NCBI GenBank assembly: GCA_942491115.1
Contig: CALNZV010000019.1
Span: 1-64,000, forward strand
Direction: 5' to 3'
DNA from: CALNZV01 sp942491115
Lineage (GTDB): Bacteria > Desulfobacterota > Desulfobacteria > Desulfobacterales > UBA5852
Length of the DNA: 64,000 bases
In this document: positions 18,374 to 28,222 of the stretch, one piece after another
How the letters are laid out: every line of letters begins with the position of its first letter
Numbering within the stretch: position 1 is the stretch's first letter
The notes under the pieces: model-generated
The model's database searches: none
Told to the model about the DNA's origin: nothing
What the model saw: the letters and a program-made list of their open reading frames with translations, nothing else
Position numbers and translations under genes: made by a program

Positions 18374-21366
18374 ACGAGCCCCCTAAAAGGCGCCTTCCAC
18401 GCATTTTCTATATGATCGATATGTTCAGATATGATGGAGCTTCCATCATTTCCAATTATCTTCAGGGACTTGTCTTTGAGTACATGTCCAATGCACGCAC
18501 ACGGCAAATCACTCATCTTCCCTTCAAACGAATTCCGATTCGAGGGTGCAACCGAAGCGATAAACCGACCGCATGATTCCGAAAAAAGAATCTGATCCTG
18601 CCGAAGATTGCCGCTTTCCGGGAGATCGGAGAGATTCAACTCTGCGCCAAGCTGGCCGCCGATGGCAGAAAATGCGACATGAACCGCAAGTCCTCCGCGA
18701 TAAATGCCGTGAATTGAGGCGACGATACCTTGGGAGATGGCCTCACATAGTTTCTGGTAGAGTATCAAAAAGGTCTCAGGATAAACCTTCGGAACATTGA
18801 GGCCCACATACCCCAATAGATCGTAGTATTCGGAGGCCCCCAGTTCGTTTCGGGTTTCTCCCAGGATATAGATAAGATCACCCGGCATTTTGAAGTCCAT
18901 GGAAATGCATCTTGTGATATCTTCTATGATCGATACCGCTGAAAATTGCATGGTTTCCGGGGCTGAGACTTTGTGTGCAATGCCGTAGCGGTCAGGAAGA
19001 TGCCCATCCACATACATACTGTCCTTACCGGACAAGAGAGGTATTCCAAATGACAAGGATATCTCCTTAAGGGCCTTGCAGGCCCGCACTAACTGCGCCG
19101 CCTTGAAGGTGCTGTCAGGATTCTTCTTTTGATCTGGCTGTATGGTTGGCCAACAGAAGTTATCGACTCCGCCAATGTGGTTGATATCTCCTCCGACGGC
19201 AACAATCCGTCGCACCGCTTCATCAATCCCACATGCCACCATGCTGTAGGCGTCAATTGACGATAATGCCGGCTGAAGGGCCTGCGAGAATGCCAATCCG
19301 CGGTTGGACGTCAATACGGGACGAATGACAGCGGCATCGCTGCAGACATCACGATTCCTTCCGGATAGGGGCTTAATAACACTGCCGCCTTGTACCTCAT
19401 GGTCATATTGTCGACTAATCCACTCCTTGGAGCAAATATTGGGGCGACCGACGAGGTCGAGCAGCAGGGAATTGTAGTCATCGGGTTCGGTTAACACAGG
19501 CTCCGTCAACCCTCTCGATTGCGGAGACCGCCAGAGGGCATCGAACTCCCACTGAGGAAATCCCTTAGCTAAAAAATCCAAATCAATGAAGGCGCAAGTA
19601 TCCCCGTTAAACATGATATGAAGCTTTCCACTATCGGTATAGCATCCGATAACCGTGCTTTCTACTTCATGCTTTTTGGAAAGGACTATAAACCGATCAA
19701 TATCTGATGGATGAACACTAACCGTCATCCGCTCCTGAGACTCAGATACCCAAATTTCCCATGGGTCTAGCCCATCGTATTTCACTGGGACTTTATCCAA
19801 TTCAACCACGCATCCGTTTGAAAACATGGCAGACTCACCGATCGAACTGGAAAGCCCTCCACCGCCATTATCCGTGATAAATTGAATCAATCCCTCATCT
19901 CTTGCTTCAATAAGGAAATCATGCATTTTTTTCTGGGTATATGGATCTCCAATCTGTACATGGCCAGCGGGAGTGTTTTCTGAAAAACTCTCTGAGGAGG
20001 CGGTGACACCATGTATTCCATCTTTACCCACCCTTCCCCCACACATGACTATCAATTCTCCGGGGGAAGTCCGCTTCTGCTCTGCGGGTGTTCCATTCAC
20101 AATGGCTGGCATCAACCCAACGGCAGTTACAAACACCAAACATTTGCCGAGATAGCCGGGATGAAAATAGGTCTGACCAAATGGCGTCGGAACGCCGCTT
20201 TTATTTCCCCCATCTCTGACGCCTTCGATAATTCCATCGAGCAGGCGTCTTGGATGTAGATGAGGCGTGAGCAAGCCATTATAATCTCTGGGTCCCACAC
20301 AAAAGCCATAGCTTCCCATAATCAGCTTAGAGCCCTTGCCGGTTCCCATCGGATCTCTGTAAACGCCTACAATACCCGTTATGGCGCCACCATATGCCTC
20401 CATATTGGATGGAGAATTATGAGTCTCTCCCGTAATCACATAATAATGGTCGTCATCAAATTTCCCTGCACCGGCATTGTCCCATAAAACAGAGACCACC
20501 CAGTCTTTTTGCTCTTTCAAAAGCAGTGTGGGCTGCTCGATACAGGTCTTGAACAAACTGTCGATCGTTTCCGACTCTCCAGTATCGAGATCTCTGTATC
20601 GAAAAAGGCCTCTAAAGGTATTGTGATTGCAGTGATCACTTCGTGCTTGTGAAATATACTCCAATTCGACATCCGTCGGATCCCCTAAGCCCACGCCTCT
20701 CCTCTGATGGCGTACTTCTGGATTGTTGAAGTATTGACGAATCGTTGGGATGTCATTGGGATTTAGAGCCAAATTTCGTTCATTGCTTACCCTGAGGAGT
20801 TCTTCATCGCTGTCTGCGGGGATGGTGTCGATCGTAGGGATGTGGTCGAGTTTTACTTTAGGGATAATTAGACCGATACCTGTCTCCGGGTCCCATTCAT
20901 TGTGTGCCCAGATCTTCCACTGTTGCACGATATCGTTGGCCAACAGCTCGCCGGCGATGCGGGACAGCTGGTTCCGTGTCAAATGCTTTCCCTTAAGACC
21001 GTATCTCCTGGAAGTGTAGATCCCTTCATCTTCATTAAAATTCACCTCAAGATATGCTTCAATGGCCTCAACGGCGGTTGCTCCCGGGTTGTCCCTAACG
21101 CCAGGCCTGTAGCCAACCCAAAGCATGTAATCGAATGACACCGGTAGCGGTTTGTAAGAGGATATTTGAGTAACCGGATTCGTAAATATATCCTTCCTTA
21201 TTACTTCCAGTTGATCCTCTGACAATTCGGCGTCTATCGTAAGAATAGAAATGCTCCTGACCACCTCCAGATCAATGCCAAAATAGCCCTTCGCTTTCTG
21301 GCAAAGGGCCTGACCTTCGGCGTCTGCCATTTCGGGTTTGGTCATTATTTCGAGTCTGTGAGGCAT
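18370..21366 (-). CDS. purL: Phosphoribosylformylglycinamidine synthase PurL with N-terminal PurS-like region
   Basis: A 998-residue synthase subunit using the ATG at 21366, which has AGGGAG upstream; an earlier in-frame ATG at 21420 lies inside the rseP coding end and is less likely. The first about 160 residues contain two PurS-like segments (RLEIMTKPEMADAEG, then DYMLWVGYRPGVRDN). The rest is the duplicated AIR-synthase-type ATP-dependent catalytic region (TGETHNSPSNMEAYGGA; DNGGGGLSSSIGESAMF). It lacks a glutaminase domain, which PurQ supplies. It is thus intermediate between the small PurL+PurS+PurQ system (about 740-residue PurL) and the single-chain 1300-residue enzyme. Confidence 0.92.
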   Translation of the reverse strand: MPHRLEIMTKPEMADAEGQALCQKAKGYFGIDLEVVRSISILTIDAELSEDQLEVIRKDIFTNPVTQISSYKPLPVSFDYMLWVGYRPGVRDNPGATAVEAIEAYLEVNFNEDEGIYTSRRYGLKGKHLTRNQLSRIAGELLANDIVQQWKIWAHNEWDPETGIGLIIPKVKLDHIPTIDTIPADSDEELLRVSNERNLALNPNDIPTIRQYFNNPEVRHQRRGVGLGDPTDVELEYISQARSDHCNHNTFRGLFRYRDLDTGESETIDSLFKTCIEQPTLLLKEQKDWVVSVLWDNAGAGKFDDDHYYVITGETHNSPSNMEAYGGAITGIVGVYRDPMGTGKGSKLIMGSYGFCVGPRDYNGLLTPHLHPRRLLDGIIEGVRDGGNKSGVPTPFGQTYFHPGYLGKCLVFVTAVGLMPAIVNGTPAEQKRTSPGELIVMCGGRVGKDGIHGVTASSESFSENTPAGHVQIGDPYTQKKMHDFLIEARDEGLIQFITDNGGGGLSSSIGESAMFSNGCVVELDKVPVKYDGLDPWEIWVSESQERMTVSVHPSDIDRFIVLSKKHEVESTVIGCYTDSGKLHIMFNGDTCAFIDLDFLAKGFPQWEFDALWRSPQSRGLTEPVLTEPDDYNSLLLDLVGRPNICSKEWISRQYDHEVQGGSVIKPLSGRNRDVCSDAAVIRPVLTSNRGLAFSQALQPALSSIDAYSMVACGIDEAVRRIVAVGGDINHIGGVDNFCWPTIQPDQKKNPDSTFKAAQLVRACKALKEISLSFGIPLLSGKDSMYVDGHLPDRYGIAHKVSAPETMQFSAVSIIEDITRCISMDFKMPGDLIYILGETRNELGASEYYDLLGYVGLNVPKVYPETFLILYQKLCEAISQGIVASIHGIYRGGLAVHVAFSAIGGQLGAELNLSDLPESGNLRQDQILFSESCGRFIASVAPSNRNSFEGKMSDLPCACIGHVLKDKSLKIIGNDGSSIISEHIDHIENAWKAPFRGLV

Positions 21367-21388
21367 CTCAGGCTCCCTATGATGGGCA

Positions 21389-22447
21389 TTACGGATTGAC
21401 GATATCGTTATAGATGACAAAAATCATTAGAAGAATGAGCAAAAAAATTCCAACTTGTTGAGAAATCTCGCGAATTTTCGTACTTACCGGTCGGCGCGTC
21501 ACGGCTTCGATGGTAAAAAACATCAGATGACCGCCATCAAGAACCGGAATAGGCAGGAAATTGAGGATTCCCAGATTGACACTGATGACGGCTGTAAACA
21601 CCAGTAGATTGACCAAACCCTCTTTGGCTTGAGCGCCGGCCATCTTTGCGATTTTTATGGGGCCACCGATCGTTGTTGCAGGCAGTTTGCCTTGAATCAG
21701 CTTTACAACGCTAACAACAGTCAACGCCGTTACCTCATAGGTCTTCTGAACGCTCTCCACCAGCGCCTTGACAGGGCCGACCGTTCGAAGGTCGTAATCA
21801 TTCTTCGAGGTGATGCCGATGACATACCTCTCGACTCGTTCACCAAAAAGATTTGGGATTGTTCTCAGCTGGGGTGTCAAATCCATGGATACTTGCTGGC
21901 CCTCCCGATCAACGGTTACGGACATCGGTTTTCCTTGGTTGACACCAATTTGGTTTTTCATGCCTTCCCAGTCCAAAATCGCAACACCATCTATATCAAT
22001 GATGAGATCGCCGGGTTTAATTCCCGCCTTCTCTGCAGGTGTATCTTTTCCAACCTCACCGACAGCGGCACGATGCACATAGATACCGGTAGAAACAAAA
22101 ACACCATAGAAAATGGCTACCGCCAGTATCAGATTAAAAAGTGGGCCCGCCGCCACAATCAGAAAACGCTTCCCTACGCTTTGATGTGTAAAAGAAAGTG
22201 GCTTGAGCTCCGGGTCGATATCGGCATCCGGTTCGTCACCCACCATTTTCACATAGCCGCCAAGAGGAATTAGAGAAATTCGGTAGTCTGTCATTCCATG
22301 CTGCCAACCAAATAATCTAGGCCCAAATCCGAGGGAAAATTTCTCGACGCCAACACCAAAGAATCTGGCCACAAGAAAGTGGCCTAACTCATGGAAAAAA
22401 ATGAGGATGCCTAAAACGACAATAAATGCAAAGATGCTATTTCCCAT
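21389..22447 (-). CDS. rseP: RseP-type site-2 membrane metalloprotease
   Basis: A 352-residue M50 intramembrane protease. The zinc motif HELGH is at residues 19-23 in the first membrane helix, the second catalytic segment NFLPIPVLDGGHL is near residue 290, and one PDZ domain (about 115-200, with AEKAGIKPGDLI) lies between. E. coli RseP has two PDZ domains and about 450 residues; shorter single-PDZ forms are common outside the gammaproteobacteria. It cleaves anti-sigma factors and remnant signal peptides. It follows dxr in the conserved cdsA-dxr-rseP order. Confidence 0.93.
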   Translation of the reverse strand: MGNSIFAFIVVLGILIFFHELGHFLVARFFGVGVEKFSLGFGPRLFGWQHGMTDYRISLIPLGGYVKMVGDEPDADIDPELKPLSFTHQSVGKRFLIVAAGPLFNLILAVAIFYGVFVSTGIYVHRAAVGEVGKDTPAEKAGIKPGDLIIDIDGVAILDWEGMKNQIGVNQGKPMSVTVDREGQQVSMDLTPQLRTIPNLFGERVERYVIGITSKNDYDLRTVGPVKALVESVQKTYEVTALTVVSVVKLIQGKLPATTIGGPIKIAKMAGAQAKEGLVNLLVFTAVISVNLGILNFLPIPVLDGGHLMFFTIEAVTRRPVSTKIREISQQVGIFLLILLMIFVIYNDIVNP

Positions 22448-22524
22448 TCTTCAGTTTCCAATAGTTTCGAAATAGTGGTTTCGTCTACGCTTGCAATTCA
22501 GCATAGATCAGGGCCAGAAAGACT

Positions 22525-23688
22525 TCAAGTCTTGGCTGCTCTGATCCTTTCAGCAGCGATCTCTCGCCCCCACCGATCCACCTCGAGAATCAGATCGAGG
22601 GAATCAGCCTCTTCTGTTGTATGGCGCGCCATCGTTTCCTCGATTATCCGCTGAATATCTGTAAAATCAATTTTCCCCGAAAGAAACCCTTGGACCGCCA
22701 CCTCGTTGGCCGCATTCATGGCCGTCGGAAGGGTTCCTCCGATTCGAGCGGCTTCAAATGCCAAGGAAAGGCAAGGGAATCGACTCAGATCCGGAGACTC
22801 GAATGTCAAGGATCCAATGCCCGGCAGATCCGGTGTCGGCTGGTTCAGGGATAGCCTTTCCGGGTGGGTCAGGGCATAGGCGATCGCTGCTTTCATATCG
22901 GGGACTCCCAGTTGAGCCAATACAGATCCATCGATAAATGCCACCATGGAATGAACGATACTTTCAGGATGAACCACTACTTCTATGGAACTCACTTCGA
23001 GGCTGAAAAGATGCATGGCTTCAATCACCTCCAGCCCCTTGTTCATCAATGTCGCCGAATCAACAGATATTTTAGGGCCCATCTGCCAGGTAGGATGGTC
23101 TAAGGCACGCTCGGGCGTCAATCCTTCAAATGCCTCACAGGGCATGGATCGAAACGGCCCCCCTGATGCTGTCAGTATTATCCGATCAAGATCTGGATGC
23201 GATAATCCGCCTAAACACTGAAAAATGGCACTGTGCTCGCTGTCGACCGGAAGTAGACTGATCTGTTGCGTCCTTGCCGTCTTCATCACAATTCGACCTG
23301 CCATTACAAGGGTTTCTTTATTGGCAAGGGCAATATCTTTTCCCGACTCGATAGCTCTCAGAGTGGGCATCAATCCTGCGGCACCGACGATGGCTGCCAC
23401 GACCATTTGGGCTTCGGGATGTGCAGCGGCCTCAACACAACCGTCGACGCCGCAGACGATTCTTGTCTTGGAATCGCTGGCCAATCGATTTTTCAGTGAA
23501 CGGGCCCGGTCGTTATCGGCGACCACCGCCAAGTCCGGAGAAAATCGAGCAATCTGATCGGCAAGCAGGTCGACATTGGACCAGGCCGTCAGTGCTTTGA
23601 CGCAGAAGCGATCTGGAAACTGGTTGACGATTTCGAGGGTATTGCGCCCGATGGATCCCGTGGATCCAAGAATTACCAGTGACTTCAT
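22525..23688 (-). CDS. dxr: 1-deoxy-D-xylulose 5-phosphate reductoisomerase
   Basis: The second enzyme of the MEP isoprenoid pathway, converting DXP to MEP with NADPH. The ATG at 23688 gives MKSLVILGSTGSIGRN, the nucleotide-binding start shared by the family; AGGTG lies upstream. An in-frame GTG four codons earlier (23700) is possible. Other family motifs are ALANKETLVMAG, PVDSEHSAIFQ (metal and substrate loop) and SVDSATLMNKGLE. The length of 387 residues is normal. It lies between cdsA and rseP. Confidence 0.95.
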   Translation of the reverse strand: MKSLVILGSTGSIGRNTLEIVNQFPDRFCVKALTAWSNVDLLADQIARFSPDLAVVADNDRARSLKNRLASDSKTRIVCGVDGCVEAAAHPEAQMVVAAIVGAAGLMPTLRAIESGKDIALANKETLVMAGRIVMKTARTQQISLLPVDSEHSAIFQCLGGLSHPDLDRIILTASGGPFRSMPCEAFEGLTPERALDHPTWQMGPKISVDSATLMNKGLEVIEAMHLFSLEVSSIEVVVHPESIVHSMVAFIDGSVLAQLGVPDMKAAIAYALTHPERLSLNQPTPDLPGIGSLTFESPDLSRFPCLSLAFEAARIGGTLPTAMNAANEVAVQGFLSGKIDFTDIQRIIEETMARHTTEEADSLDLILEVDRWGREIAAERIRAAKT

Positions 23689-23763
23689 GTCAGCGAACAC
23701 CTGTCGTAGCGAAATGGTCCCGTCTGTTGTTTACTAACGGCCTTGAGAATGCCAATCGAGACA

Positions 23764-24573
23764 TTAGGTCAATATGAAAAAGCGGAAGGTATAGGCCAGT
23801 GGGATCGCAAACAGCAATGCGTCAATGCGGTCAAGGAAACCGCCATGCCCTGGAAGCAGAGTCCCAGAATCTTTTTTCCCGGCTAAACGCTTCATCTGAG
23901 ATTCGAACAAATCGCCGATTTGGCCTGCAGCACCAATGGAAATAAATAGCCATAGGCAGGGAAGCCACTGAAGTTGAGGCAACAATAATGCCTTTAATAT
24001 GTACCCTGCAACGATATTGGCCGCGATGCCTCCAAGGGCGCCCTCAACCGTTTTACCGGGACTGATAGCCGGACAAAGTTTTCGACGCCCCCAATAGGAG
24101 CCCACATAATACGCCCCGATATCACCCGCAAAAATCGTAAAAAGGAAAAACAAAATCCACTGCCAACCATCACCACCCAACCGAATGAACATCAATAGGG
24201 AAAGGGTCAACGGTACATAGACAATCCCGGCTATCTGTCGAAAAACGTGATCTAATAGTTGTGGACTTCGGTTGAAGACAAATACGGAAATGACGCCACA
24301 GACGATAGTGTTGATGCCCAGGCTCATGGCCACCATATCAAAACGGCTATGGTAGGCTGCCAGAAGAATGGCAGGTACACAGGCCAGCCCTATCGCGGTT
24401 AATAAAAAGGAAAGGGAAGAAGCCAATTCGGAAAAAGCAATATGATAGTATTCCCAGAGTGAAAGAAGACCCACTGCTGCCAATAGGAGGAGGAATTGAA
24501 AGGGACCCCCGACGATGAGATATACCAAAACGGGTAATGAGGCGATTCCGGTAATCCAGCGTTTCAGATGCAT
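23764..24573 (-). CDS. cdsA: Phosphatidate cytidylyltransferase CdsA
   Basis: An integral membrane enzyme that makes CDP-diacylglycerol from phosphatidate and CTP. Several hydrophobic helices are present, and the family signature is near the C-terminus (KRLAGKKDSGTLLPGHGGFLDRIDALLF, conserved KDSG and GHGG...DRID elements). The ATG at 24573 begins MHLKRW; an in-frame TTG eight codons earlier lacks a ribosome site. Length about 269 residues, typical. The gene stands between uppS and dxr, as in many bacteria. Confidence 0.93.
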   Translation of the reverse strand: MHLKRWITGIASLPVLVYLIVGGPFQFLLLLAAVGLLSLWEYYHIAFSELASSLSFLLTAIGLACVPAILLAAYHSRFDMVAMSLGINTIVCGVISVFVFNRSPQLLDHVFRQIAGIVYVPLTLSLLMFIRLGGDGWQWILFFLFTIFAGDIGAYYVGSYWGRRKLCPAISPGKTVEGALGGIAANIVAGYILKALLLPQLQWLPCLWLFISIGAAGQIGDLFESQMKRLAGKKDSGTLLPGHGGFLDRIDALLFAIPLAYTFRFFILT

Positions 24574-24630
24574 TGATGCTGTCTTTCGGGTCGGCAAGGG
24601 ACAGGGGGGACGCCCATTGTCACTAAAAAG

Positions 24631-25380
24631 CTATGAGAAAACCTTTCCGTATCGACGCTCTCGACGCTGAAAATCTGTCAGGATGTTGATGAATTCTTCT
24701 CGTCCGAAATCAGGCCAAAGGGTCTCAGTGAAATAAAATTCAGTATAGGCGATCTGCCAAAGCAAAAAATTACTGATGCGGCGTTCACCGCTGGTTCGGA
24801 TGAGAATGTCCGGATCTGGCAGGGAGCTATCGTACAGGTGGCGACCGATCATGGCTTCATCGACCTGTTGGGCGGATATATGGCCCTCCTTGACTGAAAG
24901 AAAAAGCCGTTGAAAGGCGTCGGAAAGTTCAGCGCGCCCGCCATAACTGAGGGCGAGTGTCAACACTAGTTTTCGGTTGTCTGCCGTGGTGGACATTACC
25001 CTATCGAGGGAATTGCGGACCGCTGAGGGTAGGCGGTCAGTCTGCCCAATGGTCGACAATCGGATTCCATTTCGAATCATTTCATCTTCACGGGAATCCA
25101 AAAATTTTTTGAGTAGGCCCATCAGCGCTTCGACTTCTGGGCGGGGGCGCCCCCAGTTCTCTGTCGAAAAGGCATAAAGGGTCAGATGAGAAATCGATAG
25201 GTCTATACAGGATTCGGTGATGGAACGAACCGCTTCAGCACCTTTTTCGTGTCCCTTGATGCGGTTCAGCATCCGCTTTTTTGCCCATCGCCCGTTTCCG
25301 TCCATGATGATTGCCACATGTTCGGGAACCTTGTCGGGATCAAGATCGCCAGCGATTATGCCCTTGGAATTAGAATTCAA
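24631..25380 (-). CDS. uppS: Isoprenyl (undecaprenyl diphosphate) synthase UppS
   Basis: A cis-prenyltransferase of 249 residues that makes the undecaprenyl carrier lipid for cell-wall and polysaccharide synthesis. The catalytic Asp27 is in the motif IIMDGNGRWA; the C-terminal SGERRISNFLLWQIAYTEF block is also conserved. The start is TTG at 25378-25380, well placed behind AAGGAG, which lies inside the end of frr; the two genes overlap by 11 bases. Confidence 0.95.
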   Translation of the reverse strand: MNSNSKGIIAGDLDPDKVPEHVAIIMDGNGRWAKKRMLNRIKGHEKGAEAVRSITESCIDLSISHLTLYAFSTENWGRPRPEVEALMGLLKKFLDSREDEMIRNGIRLSTIGQTDRLPSAVRNSLDRVMSTTADNRKLVLTLALSYGGRAELSDAFQRLFLSVKEGHISAQQVDEAMIGRHLYDSSLPDPDILIRTSGERRISNFLLWQIAYTEFYFTETLWPDFGREEFINILTDFQRRERRYGKVFS

Positions 25381-25927
25381 GGATCTCCTTCTCTTTATCC
25401 TTGAAGATCAAGTCGATTTTGCCAATGAACTCATCGGTTACCTTCTGGATTTGATCCTGGCCTTTGAAAGCATCGTCCTCCGAGACTTCCCCATCCTTTT
25501 TGGCGGCTTTCAGCAAGTCATTTGCATCCCTTCTGATGTTGCGCACGGCGACCTTGTGATCTTCACAGATCTTGTGGACGTTTTTGGCCAGCTGTTTTCG
25601 CCGTTCCTCTGTAAGGGGCGGGATCGACATACGGATGATTTTCCCATCGTTGGACGGCGTCAGCCCAAGATCCGACTTTAAAATGGCCTTTTCGATGTCC
25701 TTGATCACAGAAACATCCCAAGGTTGAATGGTGATGAGTCGGCTTTCGGGGACAGCAACCGACGCCATCTGGTTGATCGGGGTTGGCGTCCCGTAATAAT
25801 CGACCCTGATGCCATCCAAGAGATTCGCATTGGCTCGACCGGTTCTCAGCCGCTTAAGCTCTCCCTCGAGAAAGGCAATGGTCTTACCCATGTTTTCCCG
25901 GGTATCATCAATGATGGAATCTATCAT
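25370..25927 (-). CDS. frr: Ribosome recycling factor
   Basis: A 185-residue cytoplasmic protein that splits post-termination ribosomes with EF-G. Family motifs are clear: LRTGRANANLLDGIRVDYYG near the N-terminus and PPLTEERRKQLAK in the middle, with the usual long helices. AGGTGA precedes the ATG. It lies in the conserved tsf-pyrH-frr-uppS order. Confidence 0.97.
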   Translation of the reverse strand: MIDSIIDDTRENMGKTIAFLEGELKRLRTGRANANLLDGIRVDYYGTPTPINQMASVAVPESRLITIQPWDVSVIKDIEKAILKSDLGLTPSNDGKIIRMSIPPLTEERRKQLAKNVHKICEDHKVAVRNIRRDANDLLKAAKKDGEVSEDDAFKGQDQIQKVTDEFIGKIDLIFKDKEKEILEF

Positions 25928-25991
25928 GACTATTCACCTGTTCGTATGTGTTTGACCCCCTCGCCATTGAACTGCCAATAATAAGCCGACC

Positions 25992-26708
25992 TCAATGATG
26001 TATCAGAGTGCCGACGGCCTCTCCGGACACCACATTGCGTATATTATCCGGTTTGTTAAGTCGGAACACGACCATTGGGAGTTTGTTGTCCATCGCCAGC
26101 GATATGGCCGTCATATCCATCACCCGCAGCTGCTGTTCCAGAACTTCCATGTACGTGATTTCCCGGAAAAACTTGGCGTTCGGGTGAATCTCCGGATCGG
26201 CATCATATAGGCCATTGACCTTCGTGGCTTTGAGAAGGATTTCCGCCCGGATCTCCTGAGCCCTCAATACGGCGGCCGTATCGGTTGTAAAATAAGGGTT
26301 TCCGGTTCCCGCAGCAAAAATAACAATACGCCCCTTTTCAAGATGCCGCACCGCCCGCCGCATGATGAAGGGTTCCGCCACTTCATGCATGGAAATAGCC
26401 GTCTGGGTTCGCGTTGGCATGCCATTTTTCTCTAAAGCATCTTGGAGTGCCAGGCTGTTTATCACCGTGGCCAGCATACCCATATAGTCGGCTAAAGCGC
26501 GATCCATTCCAAACGAACTGGCGGCAACACCCCGGAATATGTTACCGCCCCCGACAACAATACAAATCTGAACCCCAAGATCGAAGATCGACCGAACTTC
26601 ATTGGCCACATATCGGATCATCTCCGGGCTGATGCCGAAGGTCTGATCCCCCATTAACGCTTCTCCGCTTAGCTTGAGAAGGATGCGCTTGTATTGGGGC
26701 TCGCCCAA
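25992..26708 (-). CDS. pyrH: UMP kinase
   Basis: A 238-residue UMP kinase of the amino-acid kinase fold, phosphorylating UMP to UDP. Motifs: YKRILLKLSGEALMG at the N-terminus, VVGGGNIFRG for the nucleotide site, and MDMTAISLAMDNKLPMVVF near the C-terminus. The start appears to be TTG at 26706-26708, because the family N-terminus begins immediately after it and AGGAG lies 10 bases upstream, inside the end of tsf. Two bases separate it from tsf. Confidence 0.96.
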   Translation of the reverse strand: MGEPQYKRILLKLSGEALMGDQTFGISPEMIRYVANEVRSIFDLGVQICIVVGGGNIFRGVAASSFGMDRALADYMGMLATVINSLALQDALEKNGMPTRTQTAISMHEVAEPFIMRRAVRHLEKGRIVIFAAGTGNPYFTTDTAAVLRAQEIRAEILLKATKVNGLYDADPEIHPNAKFFREITYMEVLEQQLRVMDMTAISLAMDNKLPMVVFRLNKPDNIRNVVSGEAVGTLIHH

Positions 26709-26710
26709 AG

Positions 26711-27310
26711 TCAGGATTCTCCTATTTGATATCTAACGAAACGTTTGATGGAAATGTTTTCACCAATCTTGGCAATCAATTCATTCAGAAGATCGCTGAC
26801 CGTTATTCCAGGATCTTTCACATACGCCTGATTCAAAAGACAGCTGTCCTTGAAAAACTTGTTGAGCTTTCCTTCAACAATCTTTTCGATCATTTTCTCC
26901 GGTTTGCCCATCTCAAGCGCCTGAGCCTTGTAGATCGCCTTTTCGCGCTCGATGAGTTCCTCAGGGACGTCTTCAGATTGAATCCCCACCGGATTCATTG
27001 CCGCCACGTGCATCGCGATGTTCTTCGCAAAAGCCTGGAAGTCTTCATTTTTGGCAACGAAATCCGTTTCGCAGTTGATTTCGACAAGAACGCCGATTTT
27101 TCCTCCGGTATGGATATATGGCACAATGGCGCCCTCTGACATGGAGCGGTCAGCCCGTTTGGCGGCGGTCGCCAACCCCTTTTGTCTGAGGAAATCGATG
27201 GCTTTTTCCATATCGCCACCACACTCCGTCAAGGCTTGCTTGCAGTCCATCATGCCGGCAGCGGTTTTATCTCGTAACTGTTTCACCATATCAGCTGTAA
27301 TTGAAGCCAT
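26711..27310 (-). CDS. tsf: Translation elongation factor Ts
   Basis: The nucleotide exchange factor for EF-Tu, 199 residues, at the short end of the family (E. coli 283). The N-terminal UBA-like domain (VKQLRDKTAAGMMDCKQAL) and the core motif (VEINCETDFVAKNEDF) are intact. AGGAG precedes the ATG, and 3 bases separate it from the rpsB stop. Confidence 0.96.
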   Translation of the reverse strand: MASITADMVKQLRDKTAAGMMDCKQALTECGGDMEKAIDFLRQKGLATAAKRADRSMSEGAIVPYIHTGGKIGVLVEINCETDFVAKNEDFQAFAKNIAMHVAAMNPVGIQSEDVPEELIEREKAIYKAQALEMGKPEKMIEKIVEGKLNKFFKDSCLLNQAYVKDPGITVSDLLNELIAKIGENISIKRFVRYQIGES

Positions 27311-27313
27311 GAA

Positions 27314-28222
27314 CTATTCTCCTGCCCTTTCCGTATCAGTTGCCAGTTCTGTTGCCGTATCGCCAGCAGGCGGCACTGCAGCAGGTTCGTCGGATGACGT
27401 CCTGCGAATAATTTCGACAACCGGCCCATCGGAGCCGTCCGAGATCACTTTTCGCTCCCCAGGCTTTAGGTCATCGGCGCCTGGAACCGAAGGCTCTTCG
27501 ACAACCTGCTTGTCGGCTTCGGCCTGCCGCCTTTCGTCAAACCGCCGTTTCCCCCCAATGCAGGCCTCGGCTATTTTTGACGTGATCAACCGAATCGCGC
27601 GAATAGCATCATCATTGCCGGGAATAATGTAGTCGATATCGTCGGGATCGCAGTTGGTGTCAACGATGGCAACAATAGGGATACCGAGGCGCCGCCCCTC
27701 GCGAACGGCGATTGCCTCATTTTTGGGGTCGACAATAAAAATGGCGCTGGGCAGTCGGGTCATGGTGCGAATACCACCCAGGTTGTTGTCCAACTTGACG
27801 CGCTCTTTGCCGAGTTTCAGTCGTTCTTTTTTGGGGAAAAGATTGATCGAACCGTCATTGTCTATCGAATTCAAGTAGTTGAGGCGATCAATACCCTGTT
27901 TGATGGTCTGGAAGTTGGTCAGCATACCACCCAACCAGCGGTTGTGAACATAGTACATCTCACACCGGTTCGCCTCTTCATAAATGGATTCCCTGGCCTG
28001 TTTCTTGGTGCCCACAAACAGGACTGATCCCCCATTTGCAACGGTATTCCCGATAAATTCATAGGCATCCCTGAACATTCGGACGGTTTTTTGAAGATCG
28101 ATGATGTAGATGCCATTTCTGGCCCCGAAAATATAGGATTTCATTTTCGGGTTCCACCGTTTGGTCTGATGACCAAAATGAACACCGGCTTCCAGCATTT
28201 CCTTCATACTTACATAAGCCAT
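27314..28222 (-). CDS. rpsB: Ribosomal protein uS2 with an acidic C-terminal tail
   Basis: Small-subunit protein S2. The start MAYVSMKEMLEAGVHFGHQT at 28222 has AAGGA upstream; an in-frame ATG ten codons earlier is less likely. The conserved core ends near residue 230. It is followed by about 70 residues rich in Glu, Asp, Pro and Ala (from FDERRQAEADKQVVEEP) not present in E. coli S2. The gene heads the rpsB-tsf-pyrH-frr-uppS-cdsA-dxr-rseP cluster. Confidence 0.95.
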   Translation of the reverse strand: MAYVSMKEMLEAGVHFGHQTKRWNPKMKSYIFGARNGIYIIDLQKTVRMFRDAYEFIGNTVANGGSVLFVGTKKQARESIYEEANRCEMYYVHNRWLGGMLTNFQTIKQGIDRLNYLNSIDNDGSINLFPKKERLKLGKERVKLDNNLGGIRTMTRLPSAIFIVDPKNEAIAVREGRRLGIPIVAIVDTNCDPDDIDYIIPGNDDAIRAIRLITSKIAEACIGGKRRFDERRQAEADKQVVEEPSVPGADDLKPGERKVISDGSDGPVVEIIRRTSSDEPAAVPPAGDTATELATDTERAGE

